Assembly (NCBI RefSeq): GCF_037040815.1
Contig: NZ_CP146232.1
Location: 1,364,001 to 1,428,000 of the forward strand
Direction of reading: 5' to 3'
DNA from: Pararoseomonas sp. SCSIO 73927
Lineage (GTDB): Bacteria > Pseudomonadota > Alphaproteobacteria > Acetobacterales > Acetobacteraceae
Length of the DNA: 64,000 bases
Made by a program: the position numbers and the translations under genes. This document shows positions 26,925-36,188 of this stretch, piece by piece (within the stretch, counting starts at the first letter, position 1; every line of letters starts with the position of its first letter). The notes under the pieces are model-generated. The model made no database searches, was not told where the DNA came from, and worked only from the letters and a program-made list of their open reading frames with translations.

Positions 26925-27833
26925 TCACGGTGGGGCGGGCTGAAGGAAGCGGTTCCCGCGCAGCCGCTCGACCGCGAGATCGACGAAGGTGCGGATCTTC
27001 GCCGAGGGGCGCCCTCCCCCGAGATGCACGACGTGGACGGGGACGGGCGGTTCCTCGTGCTCCTCGAGAAGGAGGGCGAGCCCTCCCTCCGCCAGCGCGG
27101 GCGCGACTTGGTAGGAGAGCAGCCGCACGATCCCGTGCCCGCCCAGGGCGGCCTCCAGCGCCGCGTCCACGGTGTTGCAGACGAGCCGGGGCCGCAGGCT
27201 GACCACCGTCCTCCGCTCCGGCCCGAAGCGCCACTCCGGCAGCAGGTCGATGCCGGTCGATCCGATCACGGCGTGGTCGCGCAGGTCGCGCGGCGCGGCG
27301 GGTGCGCCGTGCCGCGCCAGGTAGGCGGGGGCGGCGCAGAGGACGCGCCGCACGCTGCCCACCCTCGCGGCCATGAGGCCGGAATCCGGGAGGTGGCCGA
27401 TGCGGATCCCGACATCCGCCCCTTCCTCCAGCATGTTGATGACCCGGTCCACGAAGAGCGCGCGCAGGGTCACCCCGGGGTGGCGGGCCATGTACTCCGT
27501 CATGACGGGCAGGACGTGCAGGCGCCCGAACTGGACGGAGGCGGTGACGGTCAGGGTCCCGGTGGGCGTGGCGTAGGATCCGGCGGCGGCGGCCTCTGCC
27601 TCCTCGATGTCGGACAGGATGCGCCGGCAATCCTCCAGGTAGCGCTGCCCGGCCTCGGTGAGCCGGACCGAGCGGGTGGTGCGCTGGAGGAGGCGGGTTC
27701 CGATCGTCTCCTCCAGCGCGGCCACGGCCCGCGTCACCGCGGGCGGGCTCATGCCGAGCCCCCGCGCCGCCCCCGTGAAGCTCCCGCACTCCGCGGTCCG
27801 CACGAAGACGCGCATGGCCTGCCAACGGTCCAC
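26925..27833 (-). CDS. LysR-family transcriptional regulator
   Basis: A 302-residue LysR protein of the one-component 'MDRWQAMRVFVR' subgroup (close to DmlR/PecT-type regulators). It has the helix-turn-helix LGMSPPAVTRAVAALEE and RSVRLTEAGQRY, then a substrate-binding domain. The start is taken as GTG at 27833 because the subgroup nearly always begins M-D-R/K-x-x-A-M. The alternative ATG at 27815 would lose this. It diverges from the glutathione transferase/PPOX pair, its probable target; members of this subgroup often control such detoxification genes. Confidence 0.9.
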   Translation of the reverse strand: MDRWQAMRVFVRTAECGSFTGAARGLGMSPPAVTRAVAALEETIGTRLLQRTTRSVRLTEAGQRYLEDCRRILSDIEEAEAAAAGSYATPTGTLTVTASVQFGRLHVLPVMTEYMARHPGVTLRALFVDRVINMLEEGADVGIRIGHLPDSGLMAARVGSVRRVLCAAPAYLARHGAPAAPRDLRDHAVIGSTGIDLLPEWRFGPERRTVVSLRPRLVCNTVDAALEAALGGHGIVRLLSYQVAPALAEGGLALLLEEHEEPPVPVHVVHLGGGRPSAKIRTFVDLAVERLRGNRFLQPAPP

Positions 27834-27962
27834 GGCGAAGCCTCCTCTCCCGGCAGCCCCTGATTATTCCATCCTACGCATCAGTGCAGTTCCGATAACG
27901 CGGCTTCTGTCAGGCTCCGGAAAGGACTTCCATGCCAGGGAACCCTGCCACGGAGATCCCAC

Positions 27963-28577
27963 GTGAAGCTCCACTCCCTCGAACTGTCCGGCCATGCCCA
28001 TCGGGCCCGGCTGTTCCTCTCCCTCCTCGGCGTGCCCTACGAGCTCGTCGAGGTCGACATGGCCGCGGGCGAGCACAAGTCGCCCGCCTTCCTCGCCCTG
28101 AACCCCTTCGGGCAGGTCCCGGTCCTTGAGGACGGGGAGGTGGTGGTCCCCGATTCCAACGCCATCCTCGTCTACCTCGCCCGGAAGCTCGGCCGGACCG
28201 ACTGGCTGCCTGAGGACCCAGCCGGCGCGGCGCGGGTGCAGCGCTGGCTCTCGGTGGCGGCCGGGCAGATCGCCTTCGGCCCCGCCGCCGCCCGCCTCAT
28301 CACCGTCTTCGGCGCGCCGTTTCGCGCCGAGGAGGTGATCCCCCGCGCGCACGCCATTCTCTCGCTCATCGAGGCGGAGCTCGGCGCGCGAAGCTGGATC
28401 GCGGCCGACCGGGCGACGATCGCCGACATCGCCCTCTACAGCTACATCGTCGCCGCGCCCGAGGGGAACGTGGACCTCGCCCCCTACCCGGCGATCCGCG
28501 CCTGGCTCGCCCGCGTCGAGGCACTGCCGGGCTTCCTCGCCTTCCCCCGGACCGCGGCAGGCCTCCATGCCGCGTGA
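27963..28577 (+). CDS. Glutathione S-transferase family protein
   Basis: A 204-residue cytosolic GST. The N-terminal thioredoxin-like domain carries [20 protein letters not shown], with the cis-Pro and the Asp-Ser glutathione-binding pair. The C-terminal helical domain includes the N-capping motif [11 protein letters not shown]. It starts with GTG at 27963, preceded by CACGGAGAT. Its stop overlaps the next gene by 11 bases. It likely conjugates or binds electrophiles. The physiological substrate is unknown. Confidence 0.9.
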   Translation: MKLHSLELSGHAHRARLFLSLLGVPYELVEVDMAAGEHKSPAFLALNPFGQVPVLEDGEVVVPDSNAILVYLARKLGRTDWLPEDPAGAARVQRWLSVAAGQIAFGPAAARLITVFGAPFRAEEVIPRAHAILSLIEAELGARSWIAADRATIADIALYSYIVAAPEGNVDLAPYPAIRAWLARVEALPGFLAFPRTAAGLHAA

Positions 28578-29583
28578 CCTCGTCACCGGCGCGGGGCCGG
28601 ACGACCGTCCCTCGCCCTGGCACGCCGGAGAGGTGGCACTGCAGCGGGAAGCAGGGTCGAGCGAGCAGTTAGAGGCAATGGGCCGGAGAATCATCCGCGA
28701 CCACATGCCCGATCAGCACAGGCTGTTCTTCGCGGGGCTTCCCTTCGTCGTCATTGGGGCGGTGGACCCGGAAGGCCGGCCCTGGGCCACGCTCCGCGCC
28801 GGCCGGCCGGGCTTCATGAGCTCGCCCGATCCCCGCCACCTGCGCCTCGACCTGCCGCGCGACCCGGCTGACCCGGCGGATGCGGGGATGGAGGATGGCG
28901 ACGCCATCGGCCTTCTCGGCATCGAACCGGCCACCCGGCGCCGCAACCGCATGAACGGAACCCTCCTCCGCGACGGGCCCGGCGCCTTCACGGTGCGGGT
29001 GGAGCAGAGCTTCGGCAACTGCCCCCAGTACATCCGACAGCGGGAGGTGCGCGCCCTCCGCGACCCGCGCGCGGCACCCTCCGCGCCGCCCCTGGTCACG
29101 GAGGGGCCGGACGAGAGGGCCCGACGCATCATCGCCGGCGCCGACACCTTCTACGTGGCGAGCTTCGCCGATCCACCCGGGGGAGGGCGGCAGGTCGACG
29201 TGTCGCACCGCGGCGGGCGGCCGGGCTTCGTGCGGATCGGCGCGGACGGCGCGCTCACCATCCCCGACTTCTCCGGCAATCGCTTCTTCAACACGCTGGG
29301 GAATCTGCTGGCCAACCCGCGCGCCGGGCTCGTCTTCGTGGAGGACGCGACCGGCGACCTGGTGCAGATGACGGGCCGAGCGGAGGTGCTGGCCGACTCC
29401 CCCGAGGTCGCCGCCTTCCCGGGCGCGGAGCGGCTCTGGCGCTTCGAGCCGGGGCGGACGGTGTTCCGGGCGGCGGGGCTGCCGCTGGCGCTCCCGCCCG
29501 TCCCCGGCGGCTGGTCGCCGCAGACGCTGCGGACGGGGAACTGGGCGGGGGCGCCCGACCTGCCCGACCCCGCCCGGACCTGA
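28567..29583 (+). CDS. Pyridoxamine 5'-phosphate oxidase-family FMN-binding protein (COG3576-like)
   Basis: A 338-residue protein made of two split-barrel flavin-binding halves. The N-terminal [11 protein letters not shown] and [16 protein letters not shown] are characteristic of this large PPOX subfamily. The second half has [15 protein letters not shown] and [13 protein letters not shown]. It is not the vitamin B6 biosynthetic PdxH, and its substrate is not known. The gene overlaps the GST gene and the pair is transcribed away from the LysR regulator, suggesting a shared detoxification role. Confidence 0.85.
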   Translation: MPRDLVTGAGPDDRPSPWHAGEVALQREAGSSEQLEAMGRRIIRDHMPDQHRLFFAGLPFVVIGAVDPEGRPWATLRAGRPGFMSSPDPRHLRLDLPRDPADPADAGMEDGDAIGLLGIEPATRRRNRMNGTLLRDGPGAFTVRVEQSFGNCPQYIRQREVRALRDPRAAPSAPPLVTEGPDERARRIIAGADTFYVASFADPPGGGRQVDVSHRGGRPGFVRIGADGALTIPDFSGNRFFNTLGNLLANPRAGLVFVEDATGDLVQMTGRAEVLADSPEVAAFPGAERLWRFEPGRTVFRAAGLPLALPPVPGGWSPQTLRTGNWAGAPDLPDPART

Positions 29584-29655
29584 GCGCAGAGCGCCGCCAG
29601 AACGCGGTTCCCCGGGCGCCGCGGGCTGGCTGGGGCCGGTGGAACCGGGCCCGCC

Positions 29656-30168
29656 TCAGTCGCGCGGGAGGGGCCGGCCGCCGCTCATCCCCGGGATGTT
29701 CTCCCGCACCCGGCGGAGCAGGCTGAACAGCGTCTCGGCGTCGCCGGGGGAGAGGCCGTCCAGCAGGCGCTCGTGGCGCAGCATGATCTCGTCGAACATC
29801 GCGTCGTGGAGCCTTCTCCCGGCCGGGGCGAGGTCGATGACGAGGCTGGGCCGGCGGGTGCGCGTGCCCGGGAGGATCGTGACGAACTCGCGCCCCTGCA
29901 GGCCGCGGAGAGCGCGGCTGACGGCGGCCTTGTCCAGCTCCCCCTCCGTCCAGATCGTGTAGGCGCTGGAGGGCCCAGCCGCGGCCAGGAAGGACAGGAT
30001 GCGCCACTCGATGAGGGTCACGCCGTAGCGGTCGCCGAAGAAGGCATTGGCCGAGATCCGCAGCTCGCTGACGAGCTTGGACAGCACGGTAGGCAGGTAG
30101 CGGTCGAAGGCCACGGCCTCCCCGGCGGGCCCTTCGGTGACGGGGGCGTAGATGCTGTTCCGTGGCAT
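29656..30168 (-). CDS. MarR-family regulator 2 (paralogue of the 22856 gene)
   Basis: A 170-residue winged-helix regulator with ELDKAAVSRALRGLQGREFV and LIEWRILSFLAAAG, strongly similar to MarR 1 throughout. I chose the ATG at 30168 rather than GTG at 30213. That gives 20 residues before FDRYLP, against 19 in the paralogue. It also puts the operator 63 bases upstream, against 62 there. It diverges from the dioxygenase operon and is its probable repressor. Confidence 0.88.
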   Translation of the reverse strand: MPRNSIYAPVTEGPAGEAVAFDRYLPTVLSKLVSELRISANAFFGDRYGVTLIEWRILSFLAAAGPSSAYTIWTEGELDKAAVSRALRGLQGREFVTILPGTRTRRPSLVIDLAPAGRRLHDAMFDEIMLRHERLLDGLSPGDAETLFSLLRRVRENIPGMSGGRPLPRD

Positions 30169-30230
30169 GCGCGTTCGTCGCCGCTTCCGTCCTGCTCCGG
30201 CGTCAGGGGACACGGCAAGATTGGCCTTGC

Positions 30231-30252
30231 AATAGGTGTCCAGACAACTATT
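30231..30252. promoter_or_regulatory. MarR operator 2
   Basis: AATAGGTGTC and GACAACTATT around CA form a 22-bp near-perfect dyad (nine of ten pairs match). The same half-sites occur at the first MarR locus, 23475-23496. It lies 63 bases upstream of marR 2 and about 68-89 bases upstream of the reductase start, in position to control both directions. Confidence 0.7.
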
Positions 30253-30319
30253 CTACCGGAAACGGCGCGCGGCGGCGGATCTGCCCGGACGCTCCGCACC
30301 AGGAATGGGGGAGGAAGGG

Positions 30320-31519
30320 ATGCCGGGCACGCTGCGTCGCGTTGTGATCGTCGGCGCGGGCCATGCGGGCGGCGCCTGCGCCCTGGCCCTTCGCGAGTTC
30401 GGCTTTGACGGCGCGGTGGTCCTGCTCGGGGAGGAGCGGCACCATCCCTACGAGCGGCCGGCCCTTTCCAAGGCGATGCTGGCCTCCGACGACGCGGCCC
30501 CGACGGTCCTGGCGGATGCGGCGCGGTGGGCGGGCGGCTTCGACCTGCGCCTCGGCGCGCCGGTCCTCGCGATCGACCGGGGCCGGCGGCTCGTCCGGCT
30601 CGCGGACGGGACCGACCTCTCTTACGACGCGCTGGTCCTCGCCACCGGTGGCTCCGCGCGGAACCTCGACATTCCCGGCGGCGAACTGGCCCAGCTTCTC
30701 CGCACCAGCGACGACGCGGTGGCGCTGCGCGCGCGCATGCGGGGCGCGCGCTCCGCCGTCGTCATCGGCGGGGGCGTCATCGGCCTGGAGGTGGCGGCGA
30801 GCTTCCGGGCGGGCGGGCTCTCGGTGCGCGTGATCGAGGCCGGCCCGCGCATCCTCGGCCGCAACGTGCCGGAAGAGGCGGCCGCGTGGATCGCCGGGCT
30901 GCACGAGCGCGAAGGCGTGGAGATCCGCACGGGCATCGCCGCCCGCTCCATCGCCGCGACGGAGCGCGGCGCCGCCGTGACCCTCGGCGACGGGACGGTG
31001 CTGGAGGGCGACATCGTCGTGCAGGGGATCGGCATCCGGCCGCGCACGGAGCTGGCCGAGGCCGCCGGCCTGCCCTGCCGGGACGGGCTGCTGGTCGGCC
31101 CCACCTACGCCAGCACCGCCGACCCGCTGGTCTGGGGCATCGGCGACCTGGCCTTCCGCGAGGGCGCGGCGGGCGGCGCGCGGCAGGAGAGCTGGGCGCA
31201 CGCGCAGGGCTCCGCCCGCGCCGCCGCGCGCGCCATCCTCGGCCTCGCGCCGGAGCCGGAGGAGACGCCCTGGTTCTGGAGCGACCAGTACGGGCACACG
31301 CTGCGGATCGTCGGTGCCCCGGCGGAAGCGGATGAGAGCCTCGCGCGTGGCCCGCAGTTCCGCCTCTACCTGCGCGAGGGCCGCGTGATTGGCGCGGCCT
31401 GCCTGGACGCCGCGCGCGACTTCGCCATCGCCCGCCGCCTCGTCGCCGCCGGTGCCCGCCTCGACCGCGAGAAGGCCGGGCAGGCGGGCGGCGACCTCCG
31501 CAAGGCCGTGGCCGCGTGA
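30320..31519 (+). CDS. Ferredoxin reductase (FAD/NAD(P)-dependent, BphA4/rhodocoxin reductase type)
   Basis: A 399-residue flavoprotein with the FAD motif VVIVGAGHAGGACALALR, the central VVIGGGVIGLEVAASF for NAD(P)H and the second FAD motif LVWGIGDLA. The C-terminal domain is the reductase dimerisation fold. It would pass electrons from NAD(P)H to the Rieske ferredoxin at 33441 and on to the oxygenase. The ATG at 30320 has GGAGGAAG eight bases upstream. First gene of the dioxygenase operon. Confidence 0.92.
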   Translation: MPGTLRRVVIVGAGHAGGACALALREFGFDGAVVLLGEERHHPYERPALSKAMLASDDAAPTVLADAARWAGGFDLRLGAPVLAIDRGRRLVRLADGTDLSYDALVLATGGSARNLDIPGGELAQLLRTSDDAVALRARMRGARSAVVIGGGVIGLEVAASFRAGGLSVRVIEAGPRILGRNVPEEAAAWIAGLHEREGVEIRTGIAARSIAATERGAAVTLGDGTVLEGDIVVQGIGIRPRTELAEAAGLPCRDGLLVGPTYASTADPLVWGIGDLAFREGAAGGARQESWAHAQGSARAAARAILGLAPEPEETPWFWSDQYGHTLRIVGAPAEADESLARGPQFRLYLREGRVIGAACLDAARDFAIARRLVAAGARLDREKAGQAGGDLRKAVAA

Positions 31520-31553
31520 CCTGCCCCTCCACCACCCGGCAAGGGAGTTCCCG

Positions 31554-32918
31554 ATGAACGCCGCCTTCCAACCCCGCCCGGACCTGCGCGCCATCGCCGG
31601 GCTGGTGGATGACCGCCCGGAGGACGGCGTCTTCCAGGTGGACCGCCGGGTCTTCACGGACCCGGAGGTCTTTGAGGCGGAGATCCGCCACGTCTTCGAG
31701 CACAACTGGGTCTTCGTCGGCCTCGAATCCCAGGTGGCGCGGCCGCACGACTTCATCACCACGTACATCGGCCGCCAGCCCGTGCTGCTGACGCGCGACA
31801 AGGAAGGGGCGCTGCGCCTCTTCCTCAACACCTGCCGGCACCGGGGGACGATCGTCTGCCCCTTCAAGCACGGGCGGCAGAAGTTCCACGTCTGCCGCTA
31901 CCATGGCTGGGCCTATGACAGCGCCGGCCGCAACATCTCCATCACCGAGGAGGCGGCGGGGCAGTACCCCGCGTCCTTCGCCAATGCGGACCATGACCTC
32001 GTCCCCGTCGCGCGGCTGGACAGCTACCGCGGCTTCATCTTCGCCAGCCTGACGGAGGACGTGCCGAGCCTCGCGGAGCACCTCGGCGACGCCCGCTTCT
32101 TCCTCGACCTCGTCGTGGACCAGAGCCCCACGGGAGAGCTGGAGCTGGTGCCGGGCGAGATCACCTACACCTTCGATGCCAACTGGAAACTGCAGTTCGA
32201 GAACGGGCTCGACTACTACCACTTCTCCTCCACCCACAGCTCCTACGTGGACATCCTGAAGAAGCGGAAGGCCGTCGCCGGGCCGGGGGCCGGCTTCACG
32301 GACGAGGATCCGGAGGAGAAGGAAGGCCAGGGCAGCTTCAGCTTCGACCACGGCCACGCGGTGAACTGGTCCATCAAGCGCACGCAGCTCTACGGCCGCC
32401 CGCTCGCCTCCGACCCGGCGGTGCTGGAGGCGACGCGCGCGCGGCTGGGGCCGGACCGGGTGAAGTGGATGCTGCGGCAGCGCAACCTGACGATCTTCCC
32501 GAACCTGCAGGTGATCGACATCCTCTCCGCCCAGCTCCGCACTTGGCGGCCGCTGGCGGCGAACCGGACGGAGATGACCTCCCACTGCCTCGCCCCGGTC
32601 GGGGAGGCGCCGGAGGCGCGCGCCATGCGCATCCGGAGCTACGAGGACTTCTTCAACCCCTCCGGCCTCGCCAGCTCGGACGACAACGTCATGTACGAGT
32701 TCTGCCAGACCGGATACGAGGCGGAGCAGGCGGGCGCGACCCAGGGCTACCTGCGCGGCATGGGCGAGGGCCTGCCGGGCGCCCACGCGGCGGAGCTCGG
32801 CATCAACCCCGCCGAGAGCGCCTTCGGCCTGCCCGCCTTCGGCGGCGAGACGAACTTCCACGCGGGCTACCGCGCTTGGCGCCGCCTGATGCTGCACGGC
32901 GCGGGGAAGGCAGGGTGA
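31554..32918 (+). CDS. Aromatic ring-hydroxylating dioxygenase, alpha (large) subunit
   Basis: A 454-residue catalytic subunit. The Rieske [2Fe-2S] ligands are Cys94-x-His96 (CRHRG) and Cys114-x2-His117 (CRYHGW). The mononuclear iron site has the bridging Asp220 and ligands His223 and His228 in GLDYYHFSSTH, with the third carboxylate ligand expected in the later SSDDN region. The family fits benzoate/salicylate-type oxygenases more than naphthalene types, but the substrate cannot be settled from sequence. AAGGGAG precedes the ATG. The stop and the beta subunit start overlap (TGATG). Confidence 0.92.
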   Translation: MNAAFQPRPDLRAIAGLVDDRPEDGVFQVDRRVFTDPEVFEAEIRHVFEHNWVFVGLESQVARPHDFITTYIGRQPVLLTRDKEGALRLFLNTCRHRGTIVCPFKHGRQKFHVCRYHGWAYDSAGRNISITEEAAGQYPASFANADHDLVPVARLDSYRGFIFASLTEDVPSLAEHLGDARFFLDLVVDQSPTGELELVPGEITYTFDANWKLQFENGLDYYHFSSTHSSYVDILKKRKAVAGPGAGFTDEDPEEKEGQGSFSFDHGHAVNWSIKRTQLYGRPLASDPAVLEATRARLGPDRVKWMLRQRNLTIFPNLQVIDILSAQLRTWRPLAANRTEMTSHCLAPVGEAPEARAMRIRSYEDFFNPSGLASSDDNVMYEFCQTGYEAEQAGATQGYLRGMGEGLPGAHAAELGINPAESAFGLPAFGGETNFHAGYRAWRRLMLHGAGKAG

Positions 32919-33430
32919 TGGACGGCCTGCCCTCCGCCCGCTCCGCGCTGGAACTGGCCTCCGCGCTTCTGTTCCGCGAGGCGCGGCTGCTCGACCGCGG
33001 CGAGTGGGACGAGTGGGTGCGGATGTACCGCGAGGACGCGGTGTACTGGGTGCCGGCCTGGCTGGACGAGTACCGCGCCACCACGGACCCCGCGACCCAG
33101 GTCTCCCTCATCTACCACGCCGGCCGGCTGGGGCTGGAGGAGCGGATCGCGCGCATCGAATCCCGCAAGTCGATCACCGCGCTGCCCCTGCCGCGCACGG
33201 TGCACCAGCTCGGCAGTGTGGAGGTGCTGGAGGAGGAACCGGCGCGGATCCTCTGCGAATCCGTCTTCTCCGTGCACGTCTACGACCCGCGGCTGGGAAA
33301 GGAGCACACGCGCCACGGCCGCTACGCGCACACCCTGGTGCGGGACGCGGACGCCTGGCGCATCGCCCGCAAGGTGATCACGCTGGTGAACGATCGCGTG
33401 CCCACCGTCCTCGACTTCTACAGCATCTGA
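32918..33430 (+). CDS. Aromatic ring-hydroxylating dioxygenase, beta (small) subunit
   Basis: A 170-residue cone-shaped (NTF2-like) subunit with the family segments FREARLLDRGEWDEWVRMY, DAVYWVPAW and the terminal VPTVLDFYSI. It assembles with the alpha subunit as a hexamer in known enzymes and has no cofactor. It begins within the alpha subunit's stop (TGATG), which favours equal production of both chains. Confidence 0.92.
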   Translation: MDGLPSARSALELASALLFREARLLDRGEWDEWVRMYREDAVYWVPAWLDEYRATTDPATQVSLIYHAGRLGLEERIARIESRKSITALPLPRTVHQLGSVEVLEEEPARILCESVFSVHVYDPRLGKEHTRHGRYAHTLVRDADAWRIARKVITLVNDRVPTVLDFYSI

Positions 33431-33440
33431 GGGGGCAGCC

Positions 33441-33764
33441 ATGAGCGGGAACACCGGCTGGCACCGCGCCGCGACGCTCGACCAGGTGACGGAGGACGAG
33501 CCCCTCGCGCTGAAGGTCGGGGAGCGCCGGATCGCGCTGTTCCGGGTGGCGGACGAGGTCTACGCGACGGACGACGTCTGCACCCACGCCTTCGCGCTGC
33601 TCTCGGACGGGCTGCAGGAGGGGTGCGTGATCGAGTGCCCGCTGCACAACGCGCGCTTCGACGTGCGCACCGGCCGGGCGCTGTCCAGCCCGGCTGAGCG
33701 CGACCTGGAGACCTTCCCCGTGCGGATCGCGGGCGACGCGATCGAGATCCTGCTGCCCGCGTAA
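33441..33764 (+). CDS. Rieske-type [2Fe-2S] ferredoxin of the dioxygenase
   Basis: A 107-residue soluble ferredoxin with Rieske ligands Cys47-x-His49 (CTHAF) and Cys66-x2-His69 (CPLHNA). It shuttles electrons from the reductase at 30320 to the alpha subunit. It starts 10 bases after the beta subunit's stop, with GAGGGGG as ribosome site. With the reductase and both oxygenase subunits the enzyme system is complete. Confidence 0.93.
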   Translation: MSGNTGWHRAATLDQVTEDEPLALKVGERRIALFRVADEVYATDDVCTHAFALLSDGLQEGCVIECPLHNARFDVRTGRALSSPAERDLETFPVRIAGDAIEILLPA

Positions 33765-33843
33765 ACGGCGCACCCCGCGCTGCCCGACGACCTGATCACC
33801 GCACAACACCGGCGAAAGACCGGACCAGATGGAGGAAACAAGA

Positions 33844-34812
33844 ATGCAGAGACGCGTGCTGCTCTCCGCGCTCGCCGGCGGTGCCGCGGGGATGATGGCG
33901 GGCCCCGCCGCCGCGCAGTACCCGGACAGGCCGGTCCGGCTGATCGTCCCCTTCCCGCCAGGCGGCCCCACGGATGTCTTCGCGCGCGTCCTGGCGGAGC
34001 GGCTGGGGGCCCGCTGGGGGAAGCCGGTGGTGGTGGAGAACCGGGCGGGCGCCGGAACCGTCGTCGGCACCAACGCCGTCGCGAAGGCGCCGCCGGACGG
34101 GTACACGCTGGGCTGCGTCATCAGCGCCTTCACCATCAACCCCGCCATGAACCCGGCCCTGCCCTACAACACCCTGGCGGACCTCGCCCCGGTCAGCCGG
34201 GTGGCCGCCCAGCCACTGGTGCTGGTCTGCCATCCCGCCCTGCAGGTGAAGGACCTCGCCGAACTCGTCGCCCTCTCGAAGCGGGAGGCGGACGGGCTGG
34301 CCTTCGCGACCCCCGGCGCGGGCACGCTGACCCACTTGGCCGGCGAGATGATCGCGCGCGCCACCGGCGCGAAGCTCGTCCACATCCCCTATCCCGGCTC
34401 CGCCCCCGCGCTGACGGACGTGCTGCAGGGCCGCGTGCCGCTGATGTTCGACATCTGGAACTCGGTGCGGCCGAGCGTGGAGACGGGGAAGCTGCGCGTG
34501 CTCGGCCTGGGAAGCCGGACGCAGGTGGAGGGCGCGCCGCCGATGGAGCCGATCGCCAGCATCGTCCCCGGCTTCGACATCACCTCTTTCTTCGGCCTCG
34601 TCGCGCCGGGCGGGACGCCGCCGGCGATCGTGCAGGGCATCGCAGGCGACGTCCGCGCGGTGATGGGCGGGCCCGACATGACCCGACGCCTCATCGAGTT
34701 CGGCATGCAGCTGATCGCCTCCACGCCCGAGGAGTTCGGCGCCTTCATCCGGACCGATGTGGAGCGGTGGCAGCGCGTCGTGCGGGAAGCCGGGATCGAG
34801 GTGGTGCGCTAG
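33844..34812 (+). CDS. Bug-family (TTT) periplasmic solute-binding protein 2
   Basis: A 322-residue receptor with a Tat/Sec-like signal (MQRRVLLSALAGGAAGMMAG, ending AAA-Q) followed by YPDRPVRLIVPFPPGGPTDV, the classic Bug opening, and AGAGTVVGTNAVAKAPPDGYT. I prefer ATG 33844 over 33829 because AGGAAACAAGA would then act as ribosome site. It is the last gene of the dioxygenase operon and probably captures the aromatic acid substrate. No TctAB partner is in the window. Confidence 0.9.
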   Translation: MQRRVLLSALAGGAAGMMAGPAAAQYPDRPVRLIVPFPPGGPTDVFARVLAERLGARWGKPVVVENRAGAGTVVGTNAVAKAPPDGYTLGCVISAFTINPAMNPALPYNTLADLAPVSRVAAQPLVLVCHPALQVKDLAELVALSKREADGLAFATPGAGTLTHLAGEMIARATGAKLVHIPYPGSAPALTDVLQGRVPLMFDIWNSVRPSVETGKLRVLGLGSRTQVEGAPPMEPIASIVPGFDITSFFGLVAPGGTPPAIVQGIAGDVRAVMGGPDMTRRLIEFGMQLIASTPEEFGAFIRTDVERWQRVVREAGIEVVR

Positions 34813-34959
34813 GCCGGCCGCCATCCCGGCTCAGGGGCGGCACGGCGGACGATATTCCGGACCGGCGTTCCGGCGTTTGCGCGCCAGAACCGCGTCCGCG
34901 GACGAGGCCGGCCCGTCCGGCTCGGGCGGGCGGTCACGCCCGCCCCCTCCCGGGGCCGC

Positions 34960-36057
34960 TCAGGCCGCCAGCGCCGGGTAGTCCGTGTAGCCGTGCTCGT
35001 CCCCGCCGTAGAAGGTCGCCTTGTCCGGGGTCGCCAGCGGCGCGCCCGCCTTCATGCGCTCCACCAGGTCGGGGTTGGCGATGAAGGGCCGCCCGAAGGC
35101 GATCAGGTCGGCGCGCCCCTCACGGATCGCGGCGTCGGCCAGGGCGAAGTCGTAGCCGTTGTTCAGCATGAAGGGGCCGCGGAAGGCCGCCTTCAGCCCC
35201 GCGTAGTCGAAGCCCGGCACGATGTCGCGCGCACCGCCCGTCGCGCCCTCGATCACGTGCAGGTAGGCCAGGCCGAAGGGCGCCAGGGCCTCCACGGCGC
35301 GCTTGAACAGCGGGAAGGGATCGCTGTCGCGGGCGTCGTTGGCGGGCGTCACGGGGGAGAGGCGGATGCCCGTGCGGTCGGCGCCGATGGCGTCCGTCAC
35401 GGCCTGCGTCACCTCCAGCATCAGGCGGATGCGGTTCTCGATGCTCCCGCCGTAGCGGTCGGTGCGCCTGTTGCTGCCGTCGCGCAGGAACTGGTCGATC
35501 AGGTAGCCATTCGCCGCGTGGATCTCCACGCCGTCGAAGCCGGCCTCGCGCGCGTTGCGGGCGGCCTGGGCGTAGGTGGCGACGATGCCGGGGATCTCGT
35601 CCAGCTCCAGGGCGCGCGGCTCCTCATGCGGCTTGAAGCCGGCCTCGGTGAAGGCCTGGCCCTGCGGCGTGACCGCGGAGGGGGCGACGGGCTTCTCGTT
35701 CCCCGGCTGCAGGTCGGGGTGGGAGATGCGGCCGACATGCCAGAGCTGGGCGACGATTCGGCCGCCCTTGGCGTGCACCGCCGAGGTCACGGCCTTCCAG
35801 CCCTGCACCTGCTCCGGGCTGTGGATGCCGGGGGTCCAGGCATAGCCCTTGCCCTGCTGCGAGATCTGCGTGGCCTCGGAGATGATGAGGCCGGCGGAGG
35901 CGCGCTGGGCGTAGTAGGTGGCGGCGGTGGGGCGGGGCACGTCGCCCGCCAGGGCGCGGCTGCGGGTGAGGGGCGCCATGGCGACCCGGTTGGCCAGATC
36001 GATGGCGCCGGTGCGGATGGGCTGGAAGAGCGGGCTGGCGGCGTTGTCGGTGGGCAA
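34960..36057 (-). CDS. nemA: Old yellow enzyme, alkene (N-ethylmaleimide) reductase
   Basis: A 365-residue FMN-dependent TIM barrel with IHAANGYLIDQFLRDGSN (the His/Asn substrate-binding pair), DRYGGSIENR and LWHVGRISH, all diagnostic of OYE/NemA enzymes that reduce activated C=C bonds or nitro esters with NAD(P)H. No ATG is available near the N-terminus. TTG at 36057 is the best start, nine bases after GAGG. It converges with the dioxygenase operon and may process unsaturated or electrophilic by-products. Confidence 0.9.
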   Translation of the reverse strand: MPTDNAASPLFQPIRTGAIDLANRVAMAPLTRSRALAGDVPRPTAATYYAQRASAGLIISEATQISQQGKGYAWTPGIHSPEQVQGWKAVTSAVHAKGGRIVAQLWHVGRISHPDLQPGNEKPVAPSAVTPQGQAFTEAGFKPHEEPRALELDEIPGIVATYAQAARNAREAGFDGVEIHAANGYLIDQFLRDGSNRRTDRYGGSIENRIRLMLEVTQAVTDAIGADRTGIRLSPVTPANDARDSDPFPLFKRAVEALAPFGLAYLHVIEGATGGARDIVPGFDYAGLKAAFRGPFMLNNGYDFALADAAIREGRADLIAFGRPFIANPDLVERMKAGAPLATPDKATFYGGDEHGYTDYPALAA

Positions 36058-36188
36058 GGCGGCGTCCTCGGCTGCGGGCCGGGCATGGCGCCCGGTGGTC
36101 GCCGGGCGATCTGGGGCCGGGACGGCCCGGATACAGGGAGCGGCCGGGCATGGCTGCCATGCCGCAAGCCCGCTGGCCCCGAAATCCC

